Part shown: positions 55,739 to 64,000 of the stretch, one piece after another
Layout: every line of letters begins with the position of its first letter
Numbering within the stretch: position 1 is the first letter of the stretch
Assembly (NCBI GenBank): GCA_946497035.1
Contig: CAMMIW010000010.1
Span: 1 to 64,000, forward strand
Source: an uncultured Eubacteriaceae bacterium
Lineage (GTDB): Bacteria > Bacillota > Clostridia > Lachnospirales > CAG-274
Direction: 5' to 3'
DNA: 64,000 nt
Notes under the pieces: generated by a model
The model's database searches: none
Told to the model about the DNA's origin: nothing
What the model saw: the letters and a program-made list of their open reading frames with translations, nothing else
Program-made: the position numbers and the translations under genes

Positions 55739-55945
55739 ATGAAAAATATAAAAATGATTTCAATAGGAATGGGTATAGCTAGTGCCTTTTTTATAAGTTT
55801 ATTTATTGTAAAAAGAATACTAGATAATAAACAAAACGGAGAAAAATTTATAAGAGAAAATTTTCTATTAGAAGAAGATGATGATGAAGAAAACTATACT
55901 TTAAATAAATATGGGATTTTTGAGTTTCCAGAAGAAGATGATTAA
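55739..55945 (+). CDS. Small single-pass membrane protein of the transfer operon
   Basis: 68 residues. A helix at about 7-25 (ISIGMGIASAFFISLFIV), then an acidic tail (LEEDDDEENYTL...FPEEDD). Not recognised by name. Small genes of this type sit next to virD4 in related elements. AAAAGGAG precedes the ATG. Confidence 0.65.
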   Translation: MKNIKMISIGMGIASAFFISLFIVKRILDNKQNGEKFIRENFLLEEDDDEENYTLNKYGIFEFPEEDD

Positions 55946-55964
55946 TAAAAGGAATGAATACAAA

Positions 55965-56327
55965 ATGGACTATGTAAATGTACCAAAAGATATATTAAAA
56001 ATAAGAGAAAAATATTTAATGGGACTTGGTAAAAGAGAATTAATAAGTTTAGCAGTGGCAGGTGTTGTTGGATTACCCTTATATTTTAAATTTAAAGATT
56101 TAATAGGAGTACAAGCAATATATGTTATGCTTATTGTAATAATACCAATTATATTTGCAGGTTTTTATGAAGATGATGGTATATATTTAGAAAAAAAGGT
56201 ATGGTATATAATAAAATTTTATACTAGTAAGCCAATAAGAGTTTACAAATCTAATAACTTTTACAAACAAATTGAAAATAAGGCTATTTTAAATAAAAAA
56301 CTTATAAAAGTAATTAAGAGAAAATAA
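55965..56327 (+). CDS. PrgI-family (VirB3-like) membrane protein
   Basis: 120 residues. VNVPKDILKIREKYLMGLGKRELISLAVAGV (PrgI start: 'VP.d......k...gLt.RQ'), two membrane helices (about 28-45 and 52-72), then GIYLEKKVWYIIKFY. PrgI is the VirB3-like partner that anchors VirB4 at the membrane. The order PrgI then VirB4 is as expected. The start is the ATG at 55965. A longer frame beginning inside the previous gene has no ribosome site. Confidence 0.85.
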   Translation: MDYVNVPKDILKIREKYLMGLGKRELISLAVAGVVGLPLYFKFKDLIGVQAIYVMLIVIIPIIFAGFYEDDGIYLEKKVWYIIKFYTSKPIRVYKSNNFYKQIENKAILNKKLIKVIKRK

Positions 56328-56500
56328 AAGTTTATAAGAATTTATAAGAGAAAATAAAACTTAATCAAAGAATAGCAGAAAAAATAAAAGAAAATAAGAA
56401 TTTATAAAAGTTTGTAAGAGTTTATAAGAAAATGTAAAAGTTAAGCAGAGAATATAAGAGAACGTAAAAGAAAATAAAAGTATTACATTTTTTGTAAATA
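56328..56500 (+). repeat. Degenerate purine-rich repeats between prgI and virB4
   Basis: About 170 bases made of repeated TTTATAAGA and AGAAAATAAAAG-like units, without a reading frame. Apparently expanded or slipped DNA. Confidence 0.6.
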
Positions 56501-56580
56501 TTAAATTGAAAGGTGTGATTTGAATTTTATTTTTTAATAATAGTAAAAAAAGAAAAATAAATACAACTAAACTTAATAAA

Positions 56581-58929
56581 ATGAATTTAACTTCTTCCCA
56601 AAGAAGAAAAATAAATCAAATTATTAGGGAAAGTAATACAAAAAATAAAGATAGCACTCAAAATATGCTATGTTTTGATGAAATATTAAAAAATGGTATT
56701 TGTGTTGTTGGTAAAAATATATATTCTAAAACTATAAGATTTTTTGATATTAACTATTTATTATCTAATAATGAAGATAAAGTAGCTATTTTTGATAATT
56801 ATTGTGAGTTTTTAAATTATTTTGATAATAAAATCAAAGTACAATTAACATTTTATAATCAAGAAATGGATACTTCCGAATTTTATAAACACATTAATAT
56901 AAAGATGCAAAATGATAACTTTAACTACTTAAGAGAAGAATATTTAGAAATGTTAAAAAATCAATTAGAAAAAGGTAATAATGGTATAGTTAAATCTAAA
57001 TATATTACTTTTTCTGTTGAAGATGAAGACTATAAAAGGGCTAAAGCTAGATTAGAACGTATTGAACTGGATATGTTAAATAACTTTAAAATGATGGGAG
57101 TGTTGGCAGAAAGTTTAAATGGCTATGAAAGGTTAGAAATTTTATATAATATTTTTTATCCAAAAGAAAAATTTATATTTAACTACAATATGATAAAAGA
57201 TACTGGACTAACAACTAAAGATTTTGTTGCTCCTATGTCAACTAAAATAGATATTAAAAATATTCAATTAGGTAGTAAATATTGTTCTAGTTTTTATTTA
57301 CAAATAGTAGTTAAAGAAATGGCAGATAGAATATTAGCCGACTTTTTGGATATAGAAAACAATTTGCTTTTAAATATTCATTTAAAAACGATAGACCAAG
57401 TAGAAGCTATAAAAATTGTTCAACGAAAAAGAATGGACGTTGAGGGTCAAAAGGTTGAAAGTCAAAAAAAGGCATTAGCAAATGGTTATGATATGGACAT
57501 TTTACCTTTAGAACTACAAGAAAATATTGATGAAACGACTAGCTTATTAGAAATGCTAAAAAGTAGGCACGAACATCTATTTTTAGCAACTGTAATAATA
57601 ACATCTTTTGCAGATAGTAAAGAAGATTTAGAAAATGTAAATATGCAATTAAAGGGTGTAGCTCAAAAACATAGTTGTAATTTAAGATGTTTAGAGTATC
57701 AACAAGAACAAGCTTTAAATTCTAGTTTACCAATAGGTAACAACTTAATTGAGATAGAAAGAACGTTAACTACAACATCTACGGCTATATTTGTCCCCTT
57801 TACTACTGAAGAACTTTTTTCTTCTAGTAAAGAAAGTCTTTACTATGGTTTAAATGCACTATCTAACAATGTTATTTTTGCCGATAGAAAAGAACTAAAA
57901 AATCCTAATGGCTTAATTTTAGGAACGCCAGGCTCTGGTAAATCATTTAGTGCAAAAAGAGAAATAACAAATGCTTTTTTAGTAACAGATGATGATATTA
58001 TGATATGCGACCCTGAAAATGAATTTTCAAATTTAACACAGGCTTTTGGTGGACAAGTAATAAATATTAGTCCTAATTCTAAAGATTATGTAAATATTAT
58101 GGATATAAACTTAAATTACTCTGATGATGATAATCCATTAACATTAAAGAGTGATTTTTTATTGGCTTTTTTTGAATTAGTTTGTGCAGGAAAGGACGGT
58201 TTAAATGCAGTTGAAAAGTCTATTATAGATAGGTGTGTTAAATTAGTATATCAAGATTATTTAGCCAATCCTATCGATAAAAATGTACCTATATTAGAAG
58301 ATTTATATAATTTAATTAAAAAACAAGATGAACCAGAAGCTAAAAATTTAGCAGTATCTTTAGAAATTTATGTTACAGGTAATTTTAATTATTTTAATAA
58401 CAAGACTAATGTTGACATAAACAATAGGCTTGTTTCTTTTAATATTAAAGATTTAGGTAACCAAATTAAAAAGATAGGAATGCTCGTTGTTCAAGACCAA
58501 ATATGGAATAGAATATCGCAAAATAGAGATTTAAAAAAATCTACAAGGTATTATATAGATGAGTTTCACTTACAATTAAAAGAACAACAGACGGCAAGTT
58601 ATAGTGTAGAAGTATGGAAAAGAGCTAGAAAATATGGGGGTATACCAACAGGTATAACTCAAAATGTTAAAGACTTTTTAGCTTCTAAAGAAGTTGAAAA
58701 TATATTTGAAAATAGTGATTTTGTATATATGCTTAATCAAGGTGGTGGAGATAGAGAAATACTTGCAAGACAATTAAATATTTCTGCTACACAGTTAAGT
58801 TATATTACAGATAGTCAAGTAGGTTGTGGTTTAATTAAATATAGTGGAATTATTATACCTTTTGTAGATAGATTTCCTAAAGATACACAACTATATAAAA
58901 TGATGACAACAAAATTAAATGAAAATTAG
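56581..58929 (+). CDS. VirB4/TrsE-type ATPase of the type IV secretion system
   Basis: 782 residues from the ATG at 56581. The N-terminal CagE/TrbE/VirB domain contains LFNYNMIKDTGLTTKDFVAPM-type sequence (about 195-225). Walker A is GTPGSGKSFSAKRE (about 448-461) and Walker B is RYYIDEFHLQL (about 655-665), followed by GGIPTGITQNVKDFLAS. It powers assembly and substrate transfer at the membrane. The frame is open upstream to 56524 (FFNNSKKRKINTTKLNK, as in related VirB4 N-termini), but that part has no ATG, GTG or TTG. GAAAGG stands 10 bases before an ATT at 56524, so the true start may be that ATT. Confidence 0.92.
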   Translation: MNLTSSQRRKINQIIRESNTKNKDSTQNMLCFDEILKNGICVVGKNIYSKTIRFFDINYLLSNNEDKVAIFDNYCEFLNYFDNKIKVQLTFYNQEMDTSEFYKHINIKMQNDNFNYLREEYLEMLKNQLEKGNNGIVKSKYITFSVEDEDYKRAKARLERIELDMLNNFKMMGVLAESLNGYERLEILYNIFYPKEKFIFNYNMIKDTGLTTKDFVAPMSTKIDIKNIQLGSKYCSSFYLQIVVKEMADRILADFLDIENNLLLNIHLKTIDQVEAIKIVQRKRMDVEGQKVESQKKALANGYDMDILPLELQENIDETTSLLEMLKSRHEHLFLATVIITSFADSKEDLENVNMQLKGVAQKHSCNLRCLEYQQEQALNSSLPIGNNLIEIERTLTTTSTAIFVPFTTEELFSSSKESLYYGLNALSNNVIFADRKELKNPNGLILGTPGSGKSFSAKREITNAFLVTDDDIMICDPENEFSNLTQAFGGQVINISPNSKDYVNIMDINLNYSDDDNPLTLKSDFLLAFFELVCAGKDGLNAVEKSIIDRCVKLVYQDYLANPIDKNVPILEDLYNLIKKQDEPEAKNLAVSLEIYVTGNFNYFNNKTNVDINNRLVSFNIKDLGNQIKKIGMLVVQDQIWNRISQNRDLKKSTRYYIDEFHLQLKEQQTASYSVEVWKRARKYGGIPTGITQNVKDFLASKEVENIFENSDFVYMLNQGGGDREILARQLNISATQLSYITDSQVGCGLIKYSGIIIPFVDRFPKDTQLYKMMTTKLNEN

Positions 58930-58945
58930 AAAGGAAAAAATCAAA

Positions 58946-59212
58946 ATGTACAATTTTTTAAATAATATGGTAATGTTAAGTGTTCAATCAAGAGCAGGTA
59001 GTCCTGCATCATTTATAAATGAAGCACTAACTGTAATAACAGGTATTATAGGTGGAGCAATTGCAGGGCTTGGTGTCTTGCATTTAATAATGGCTTTTAG
59101 AGAACAAAATCCAGCTGGTAAACAAAATTCTTTTTTAGAGATAGCTTCTGGTTGTGCTATTCTTTTTTTAGGACCTAAAATAGCAGAGTTTATCGTAAGC
59201 TATTTTAATTAG
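58946..59212 (+). CDS. Maff2-family membrane protein (pilin/VirB2-like)
   Basis: 88 residues. Two membrane helices (about 30-55, ITGIIGGAIAGLGVLHLIM, and 66-85) with FREQNPAGKQNSFLEIASGCAI between, the Maff2 pattern always found in Tn1549-type transfer modules before TrbL. By size and topology it is the likely VirB2-like subunit; that role is inferred. The start is the ATG at 58946, with GAAAGGA upstream. Confidence 0.88.
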   Translation: MYNFLNNMVMLSVQSRAGSPASFINEALTVITGIIGGAIAGLGVLHLIMAFREQNPAGKQNSFLEIASGCAILFLGPKIAEFIVSYFN

Positions 59213-59236
59213 TCCTAAAATAAGCGAGGTGTTGCT

Positions 59237-60106
59237 ATGTTTGAAATGATAGGAGATTTCTTTTCAAAGCTAATAGCAGAACTGTGTAGAAATGGTTTAG
59301 AAAATATATTTAACAATATAAATGCTACGGCAGAAAATATAGGAGATGAACTTGGTACAAATCCTGCCGACTATAACCCTGCAATATTTTCACTTTTGGA
59401 AAGACTATCGGAAACGGTAATATTGCCAATAGCAGGTATGATTTTAACAGTAGTTATAATAATTAATTTATTTAATAGTGTTTTAGATGAAAGACAAAGA
59501 AAAGACCCTTTTGAACTTTATATAAAGTTTTTTCTAAAAACAATAATAGCTATATTATTAACAACAAATGCCTTTAAAATAACTAACTACATATTAGAAA
59601 TGGGACAAGGAATAGTAGAAAAGGCTATACAAGTATTAAATAATGATGCAGTAATAAATCTAAATGAAAATTTAGATAACTTTCAAGCCTTTTTGGAAAC
59701 TTTGAGTGTAGGAAAAACTATATTAATAGGCTTAACATTATTTATTACCTATATAATTATATGGATAATACATATATTATCATATGTTGTAATATTAGGT
59801 AGGTTTATTGAAATATTTATGAGAATAGCATTAAGCCCACTAGCTTTTTCTACATTTTTTAGTAGAGAATTTAATGGAATAGGCTTTAATTTTGTAAAAG
59901 GAATGATAGCAATAACAATACAAGCATTTTTAATAATGGTAGTAATAGCCTTGTATAAAGGTATGCTTGTAAATTTAGTAGTAGATATAAGTACAGAAGA
60001 AAGTTTAAATTTATTTTTAATACAAATATTAGCAACAAGTATTACACTTATATTCTCATTATTCCAAACAAACAGAATAGCAAATAGTATATTTAATGCT
60101 AATTAA
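59237..60106 (+). CDS. TrbL/VirB6-like conjugal transfer membrane protein
   Basis: 289 residues, mostly membrane helices (about 62-85, 100-125, 155-185, 195-220, 225-250, 255-280). FARF-like VILGRFIEIFMRIALSPLAFSTFFSREF and the phrase FNFVKGMIAITIQAF are typical of TrbL proteins in Gram-positive elements. It forms the inner part of the transfer channel. It follows Maff2 by 24 bases, with AGCGAGGTG before the ATG. Confidence 0.88.
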   Translation: MFEMIGDFFSKLIAELCRNGLENIFNNINATAENIGDELGTNPADYNPAIFSLLERLSETVILPIAGMILTVVIIINLFNSVLDERQRKDPFELYIKFFLKTIIAILLTTNAFKITNYILEMGQGIVEKAIQVLNNDAVINLNENLDNFQAFLETLSVGKTILIGLTLFITYIIIWIIHILSYVVILGRFIEIFMRIALSPLAFSTFFSREFNGIGFNFVKGMIAITIQAFLIMVVIALYKGMLVNLVVDISTEESLNLFLIQILATSITLIFSLFQTNRIANSIFNAN

Positions 60107-60118
60107 GTAGGTGTTTTT

Positions 60119-62236
60119 ATGGCTAAAGAAAACGCTAAAAAATCATTAAATAACAGAAAAAATATTGAAATATTAAACAATAAAAATACTAAAAATATAA
60201 AATTAAGAAGTCCTAAAATAGAAAATGGTAGATTTAAAAATAGTAATATTAAATTAGATAAAAACACTATAAAAAAGAAAAATTTTAAAAGGCAGTTAAA
60301 AGCTAATATTGTAGCTAATAGTAAAAAAACTATCGAAAATACTGTTAATATACCAATAGAAAAAAACAAAAATGAGCCAATTATTAAAAATACTATAATT
60401 AATAATAAAGATGAATTTAAAAATAGTAATATTAATACATTAGGCTCGCCAAATAATATAAAAAATAATAAGAAAAGTAGTATTAATTTAAAAAATCAAG
60501 TTATAAGCAAAAAAAGCGATAATAACTTGCAAAATAAATTAACTAATAATACTACTAAAAATAAAAAACTTTATAAAAATAAGCAAAATAAAATTTATAA
60601 AGAAAAAAATTCTAAAGAACAAGTTAAAAATACATTAGAAGATATTAATATATTTACAAATGAAAAGCTAGATGAGTTAGAGAAAGAAGAAAATAAGCCT
60701 AATGATAACATAAAAATAAGCAAAAATAAAAAATACCAAAGGCTAAAATCTAAAGAAGATAAAAATATAGATGGCATAAATACAGAAAACTTAAATATTG
60801 ATTTAAAAAATGCTAGTATTGAACAAAAACAAATAAAATATCGTTTTAAACAACAAAAAATCTATAATAGACTTAAAAAGAAAGATTCTATTAAAGTAGG
60901 TATAGAAAGAACACCTATTTATAATGAAGAAAAAGATAGTTATGATGATATAAAGAAAAAATTAGTTGTGAAAAAACAAAAAGAAATACGATATGATAAA
61001 AGTGTTCCAACTAGATTGAAAAATTATACAGTAGATTTAGCAAGGTATAAAATAAAGCAAAAATTTAGGGAAAATGAAGAAGATAATTCTTCAGTAAAGG
61101 CTTCAAATAAAATAGGTTTTTTTATTGAAAGGCAAGTTGTTAATAAATTACGTTCTGGTAATGAAAGAAGACTTTTAAAATATCAAAAATTAGATAAAAA
61201 AGTTGAAAATTTAGAATATAAGAAAACTTTAAATAATTTAAAAAAAGAGTATAAAAATGATAAAACAACTTATAAAAAAGCCTATAAAAATCTTAGACAA
61301 CAAAAAAGATTAAATAGAAAAATGCAAAGAAAAACCTTTAAAAAAGCAAATATTATAAAAGCTAAAAATTTTTTAGCATTAACAAAAATAAGTACAAATA
61401 TAATAAACGCTTTATTGTCCTTTAAAGCTATAATAATAAGTATAGTAGCAGGTTTATTTTTAGGATTAATAGGCTTTATAGTAGCAATAGTAATATTACT
61501 TACTTCTATGGGTGGTGGTGTAGGAAATATTTATGAAATACAAAAAGCAGAACTCTATTATAGAGAACTAGAAGCAAAAGCAGAATTTTATGATAATAAA
61601 TATATAGACCACGACCCAATTCATTTAGCGTCATTTTTAACTTGTTTGTTTGGAGAATTTGTATTTGATGAAAATATACAAAGTTTTTTAGATGAACTTA
61701 TGCAAAGGCAATATGATGGTAAAAGTTTAGACCAATTAGTGAGTGATAGTTTAACAAAAGAACAGTATGAAATGTGGCAACAATTAAATGCAACAAAACT
61801 AAATTTAATTAAATATGGTAGTCCATTTCAAGTAGAATATGAAAGTAGAATAACATCATATATAGGTTATAGAATAAATCCAACATCTAGTACACCAGAA
61901 CTACAACTACATAAAGGTTTAGATATAGGTATGGCAGGAGGTACACCAATTTTAGCTATATCCGATGGAACAGTAACAAGAGCTAATTATTCTAGTAGTT
62001 TTGGTAATATAGTTGAAATACGCCACGAAGACGGCTATTTAAGTAAGTATGCACACCAACAGAGATTAAATGTTGTGAAAGGGCAAAAAGTAAAAAAAGG
62101 TGATGTTATAGGTTTTGTTGGAACTACTGGAGATAGTACAGGAAATCACTTACATTTAGAGCTTTATGATGAAAATGGGGAATTTATGAACCCAATATTT
62201 GTAATAGAACGAGGTGGAAATACAGAAAATGAATGA
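60119..62236 (+). CDS. Membrane-anchored M23 (LytM) peptidase of the transfer system
   Basis: 705 residues. The first 430 are very rich in Lys and Asn without a recognisable domain (NIEILNNKNTKNIKL...), mostly helical between about 330 and 430. One membrane helix at about 436-460 (IIISIVAGLFLGLIGFIVAI) is followed by an extracellular part and an M23 domain with zinc ligands in LHKGLDIGM (His-x3-Asp), EIRHEDGYLSKYAH and NHLHLEL. The peptidase cuts wall peptides so the channel can cross. Related elements use NlpC/P60 or CHAP enzymes here. The long basic cytoplasmic arm is unusual and may bind DNA or the channel ATPases (inference). Confidence 0.9.
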   Translation: MAKENAKKSLNNRKNIEILNNKNTKNIKLRSPKIENGRFKNSNIKLDKNTIKKKNFKRQLKANIVANSKKTIENTVNIPIEKNKNEPIIKNTIINNKDEFKNSNINTLGSPNNIKNNKKSSINLKNQVISKKSDNNLQNKLTNNTTKNKKLYKNKQNKIYKEKNSKEQVKNTLEDINIFTNEKLDELEKEENKPNDNIKISKNKKYQRLKSKEDKNIDGINTENLNIDLKNASIEQKQIKYRFKQQKIYNRLKKKDSIKVGIERTPIYNEEKDSYDDIKKKLVVKKQKEIRYDKSVPTRLKNYTVDLARYKIKQKFRENEEDNSSVKASNKIGFFIERQVVNKLRSGNERRLLKYQKLDKKVENLEYKKTLNNLKKEYKNDKTTYKKAYKNLRQQKRLNRKMQRKTFKKANIIKAKNFLALTKISTNIINALLSFKAIIISIVAGLFLGLIGFIVAIVILLTSMGGGVGNIYEIQKAELYYRELEAKAEFYDNKYIDHDPIHLASFLTCLFGEFVFDENIQSFLDELMQRQYDGKSLDQLVSDSLTKEQYEMWQQLNATKLNLIKYGSPFQVEYESRITSYIGYRINPTSSTPELQLHKGLDIGMAGGTPILAISDGTVTRANYSSSFGNIVEIRHEDGYLSKYAHQQRLNVVKGQKVKKGDVIGFVGTTGDSTGNHLHLELYDENGEFMNPIFVIERGGNTENE

Positions 62237-62603
62237 AAAAATTTTAAAGTTAGAAGAAAAATTAAAAGCTAATATGCAAAAAAAGGTTGATTTAGAAGAA
62301 AAAATAAAAAAAATAGATGACGAAAACGAAAAACTAGAAAATCAAATAACTCAATTAAAAGCTACTGAAGTATTGTATTTACTTGATGTAAATCATATAG
62401 AAATAACCGAGTTAAAAGACATATTAGATAGACATAGGAAAAATAAGCAGAACAACAATGAGCCTAACAATCAAAACAAAATTAATAATATAAACCAAAA
62501 CAATAACCAATTTAATCAAGTTAATAATGAAAATATTCAAAGACATAATAATAACTTTAACAACCAAAATGAAAGGAGCTTTAATAACCTTGAGAAAAAT
62601 TAA
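62229..62603 (+). CDS. DUF4315-family coiled-coil protein
   Basis: 124 residues. The start MNEKILKLEEKLKANMQKKVDLEEKIKKIDDENEKLENQI is a coiled coil, then ATEVLYLLDVNHIEITELKDIL, the DUF4315 pattern of Tn1549-type elements. The tail (about 80-124) is Asn/Gln-rich. The start is the ATG at 62229, overlapping the end of the M23 gene by 8 bases, with AGGTGG upstream. Function unknown; always beside a DUF4366 gene. Confidence 0.85.
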   Translation: MNEKILKLEEKLKANMQKKVDLEEKIKKIDDENEKLENQITQLKATEVLYLLDVNHIEITELKDILDRHRKNKQNNNEPNNQNKINNINQNNNQFNQVNNENIQRHNNNFNNQNERSFNNLEKN

Positions 62604-63219
62604 AAGTATACTTTTAGGGGCAATATTAAGTTTAATATTGCCTTTTAATATTGTACTTGCTAGTGATAATAAAGTAGAAAAAGTAGAGCAAGGACAAGCT
62701 ACTGTTAATGAAGCCGTAAAAAGTGGCAATAGAGAATTTTACACAATAGTAACACCAAGCCAACAAACTTATTATCTTGTTATAGATTTTTTAGAAAAAG
62801 AAAGAAATGTATATTTTTTAAAAGCAGTAGATGAAATAGATTTGTTAGACTTAGCAGGAGTTGGAGAAGTAATTTATACACCAGAAGAAACTACAAAAGA
62901 AACAACAACAGAAACTACTACTGAAAGTGTAACAGAGCAAACAAGTGATGAAATATTAGAAGAACAAGAAAAAAGTGAAGAAAAGCCTAAAATAGATATA
63001 ACATTAATTTTAGGTATTGGTATATTGGGAGTTGCTATCTTTTTCTTTATAAAAAATAAAAAAGATAACAAAAATAAAGAAGATATGTATTTAGATGAGG
63101 CAATTCAAGATGATAGTGAAGAAGTTGTATTTAACACAGAAGAACCATCTAAAGAACAAAATAATAAAAAAGAAGAAGATAAAAAAGCATTAGAAGATAT
63201 GCAAAATTTAGATTTATAG
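62590..63219 (+). CDS. DUF4366-family exported protein
   Basis: 209 residues from the TTG at 62590, with AAAGGAG 11 bases upstream. An in-frame ATG at 62569 lies across that site. A signal peptide (about 1-22, ending IVLAS) leads into a conserved domain with NREFYTIVTPSQQTYYLVIDF and VYFLKAVDEIDLLDL, then a Thr/Glu linker, a membrane helix (about 138-158, ITLILGIGILGVAIFFFI) and a charged cytoplasmic tail. DUF4366 proteins accompany DUF4315 in transfer operons. It overlaps the previous gene by 14 bases in another frame. Confidence 0.85.
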   Translation: MRKIKSILLGAILSLILPFNIVLASDNKVEKVEQGQATVNEAVKSGNREFYTIVTPSQQTYYLVIDFLEKERNVYFLKAVDEIDLLDLAGVGEVIYTPEETTKETTTETTTESVTEQTSDEILEEQEKSEEKPKIDITLILGIGILGVAIFFFIKNKKDNKNKEDMYLDEAIQDDSEEVVFNTEEPSKEQNNKKEEDKKALEDMQNLDL

Positions 63220-63231
63220 GAGGATATAATA

Positions 63232-63420
63232 ATGAAAAAAGACACACTAACATTATTAAACATAGGGCTAATATTTGTTGTTATAGCCTTATTTGTTAAT
63301 CAAAATAAAAATGATACTTTACTTAAAAAAGTACAAAATCTTGAAGAAGATTATGAAAATTCAATTAATAATTGGGCTAATGTATTAGCTAGTGTAAAAG
63401 ATAAAGTTGATTTAATATAA
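63232..63420 (+). CDS. Small membrane protein with short coiled coil
   Basis: 62 residues. A helix at about 6-24 (LTLLNIGLIFVVIALFV) and a heptad-like C-terminal part (LLKKVQNLEEDYENSINNW). Not recognised. TAGGAGGAT is 8 bases before the ATG, and the gene is in line with the transfer operon. Confidence 0.65.
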   Translation: MKKDTLTLLNIGLIFVVIALFVNQNKNDTLLKKVQNLEEDYENSINNWANVLASVKDKVDLI

Positions 63421-63436
63421 AATAGGAGCTAAAAAT

Positions 63437-64000
63437 ATGAAAAAACTAATATTTTTTATTGTTTTTTGTATATTTTTAAATAATATATCATTAGTTTTTG
63501 GAGCAGAACAACCTACTATTGAAGCTATATCAACTAAAGAAACATTGATAAAAATTTATGAGTTTGCAGGTAATGTAGACTATGAGCCTTTAATACCTAA
63601 TAATATTGAACATAAGGGAGAAACTTTTATAAAAAAAGATATAAAAGTTGAAGAAGAAAAAAGGACTGAAAATGTTGATATTACAGAACCAGTAGAGAAA
63701 ATAATATCGGAAAGTGAAAAATCTAAAGCAATTAGCCTTTTTGAAAAAGAGTTAAACTATAATAAAAATAACTTGAAAGGTATATTGAAATTAGATGAAA
63801 GTAGCTTAAAGGTTGTAAAAAATGAAATTGAAAATGTTACAAAATATGATACTAAAAAATATACAATATATGAAGATAAAACTTATTATGGTTTAGAAAG
63901 TAATGATTATTCATTGTTGCCTCAAACAATAATTAAAGATGGTGTTGTATTAAAGCTAATTACTGCCGATTTTGTTAAAACAAATTCAAAAGACACTTAT
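63437..64000 (+). CDS. Exported protein of the transfer operon, partial at window edge
   Basis: 188 residues visible and no stop before the window ends. A signal peptide (about 1-22: KLIFFIVFCIFLNNISLVFG) is followed by a charged region with no recognised domain (KETLIKIYEFAGNVDYEPLI...EKIISESEKSKAISLFEK). It begins 16 bases after the previous gene, with AGGAGC before the ATG. Probably a surface or channel component; the function cannot be told from this part. Confidence 0.7.
   Translation, partial: MKKLIFFIVFCIFLNNISLVFGAEQPTIEAISTKETLIKIYEFAGNVDYEPLIPNNIEHKGETFIKKDIKVEEEKRTENVDITEPVEKIISESEKSKAISLFEKELNYNKNNLKGILKLDESSLKVVKNEIENVTKYDTKKYTIYEDKTYYGLESNDYSLLPQTIIKDGVVLKLITADFVKTNSKDTY

Noticed and set aside
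56328-56500. CRISPR array
   Set aside because: Units are degenerate, of unequal length and lack unique spacers. No cas gene is in the window.

Overview
This is a very AT-rich (visibly well under 35% GC) stretch of a low-GC, Gram-positive, anaerobic Firmicute, most likely a gut Clostridia/Lachnospiraceae-type organism. The clues are Shine-Dalgarno-led genes with frequent TTG starts, a tmRNA with tag ending NDKDNFAFAA, a Firmicute-style pyrK/pyrD1B pair, SLH, FIVAR and VanW surface proteins, a mucin-type M60 peptidase and a Tn1549-like conjugation module. The genus cannot be fixed from the sequence alone.

Layout. 1-2353: the right end of an IS200/IS605-type (TnpB) element directly abutting a 5'-truncated lacZ. 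2515-9600: a short UvrD-type helicase, then envelope-associated genes (tiny membrane protein, 745-aa acidic membrane protein, SHOCT-like/DUF4097 protein, VanW protein). 9712-10744: lrgAB on the minus strand. 10894-20273: the de novo pyrimidine operon pyrB-pyrC-pyrF-carA-carB-pyrK-pyrD, preceded by a consensus promoter, a 28-codon leader peptide gene with U-rich codons, and an intrinsic terminator whose 5' arm overlaps the leader stop codon. This is the layout of UTP-sensing attenuation known from enterobacterial pyrBI. 20437-24683: oligoendopeptidase F (minus), a DUF1836 regulator and a phospho-sugar mutase. 24838-31658: an accessory cluster with an Imm11-type protein, two VgrG-like spike proteins, a DcrB-like protein, a pentapeptide-repeat protein, the wreck of a polymorphic toxin with a pre-toxin domain, and an intact SUKH immunity gene. 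31924-39499: housekeeping genes (uvrC, tsaD, thioredoxin, a CcdA-TlpA fusion, tdk, an acetyltransferase, an SLH protein).

39601-39951 is ssrA (tmRNA). Directly behind it lies a decayed prophage (40080-41620): a deleted integrase, a type I toxin-antitoxin pair with promoters and terminators readable on both strands, an ImmA/IrrE remnant, and capsid-like and tail-like remnants. A BFD-like [2Fe-2S] protein (41801-42100, minus) and a 1515-aa secreted M60 peptidase with three near-identical FIVAR repeats (42703-47250) follow.

From about 47.3 kb to the end of the window is an integrative/conjugative element or plasmid-like backbone. It has a RepA_N initiator with repeats inside its own gene, a frameshifted DnaC-like loader, a winged-helix/tubulin pair (TubR-TubZ-like, type III partition), a sigma-like protein, a non-coding region with GATAGG iterons, then a type IV secretion operon (PcfB, VirD4/TcpA-like, PrgI, VirB4, Maff2, TrbL/VirB6-like, M23 peptidase, DUF4315, DUF4366, two small exported or membrane proteins). 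Relaxase, integrase and cargo are not in the window, and the right end lies beyond 64000.

The observations judged most worth following are the pyr leader attenuator, the tubulin-based partition pair inside a Tn1549-like conjugative backbone, the complete type I toxin-antitoxin locus in the dead prophage, and the VgrG/Imm11/pentapeptide toxin-delivery cluster.
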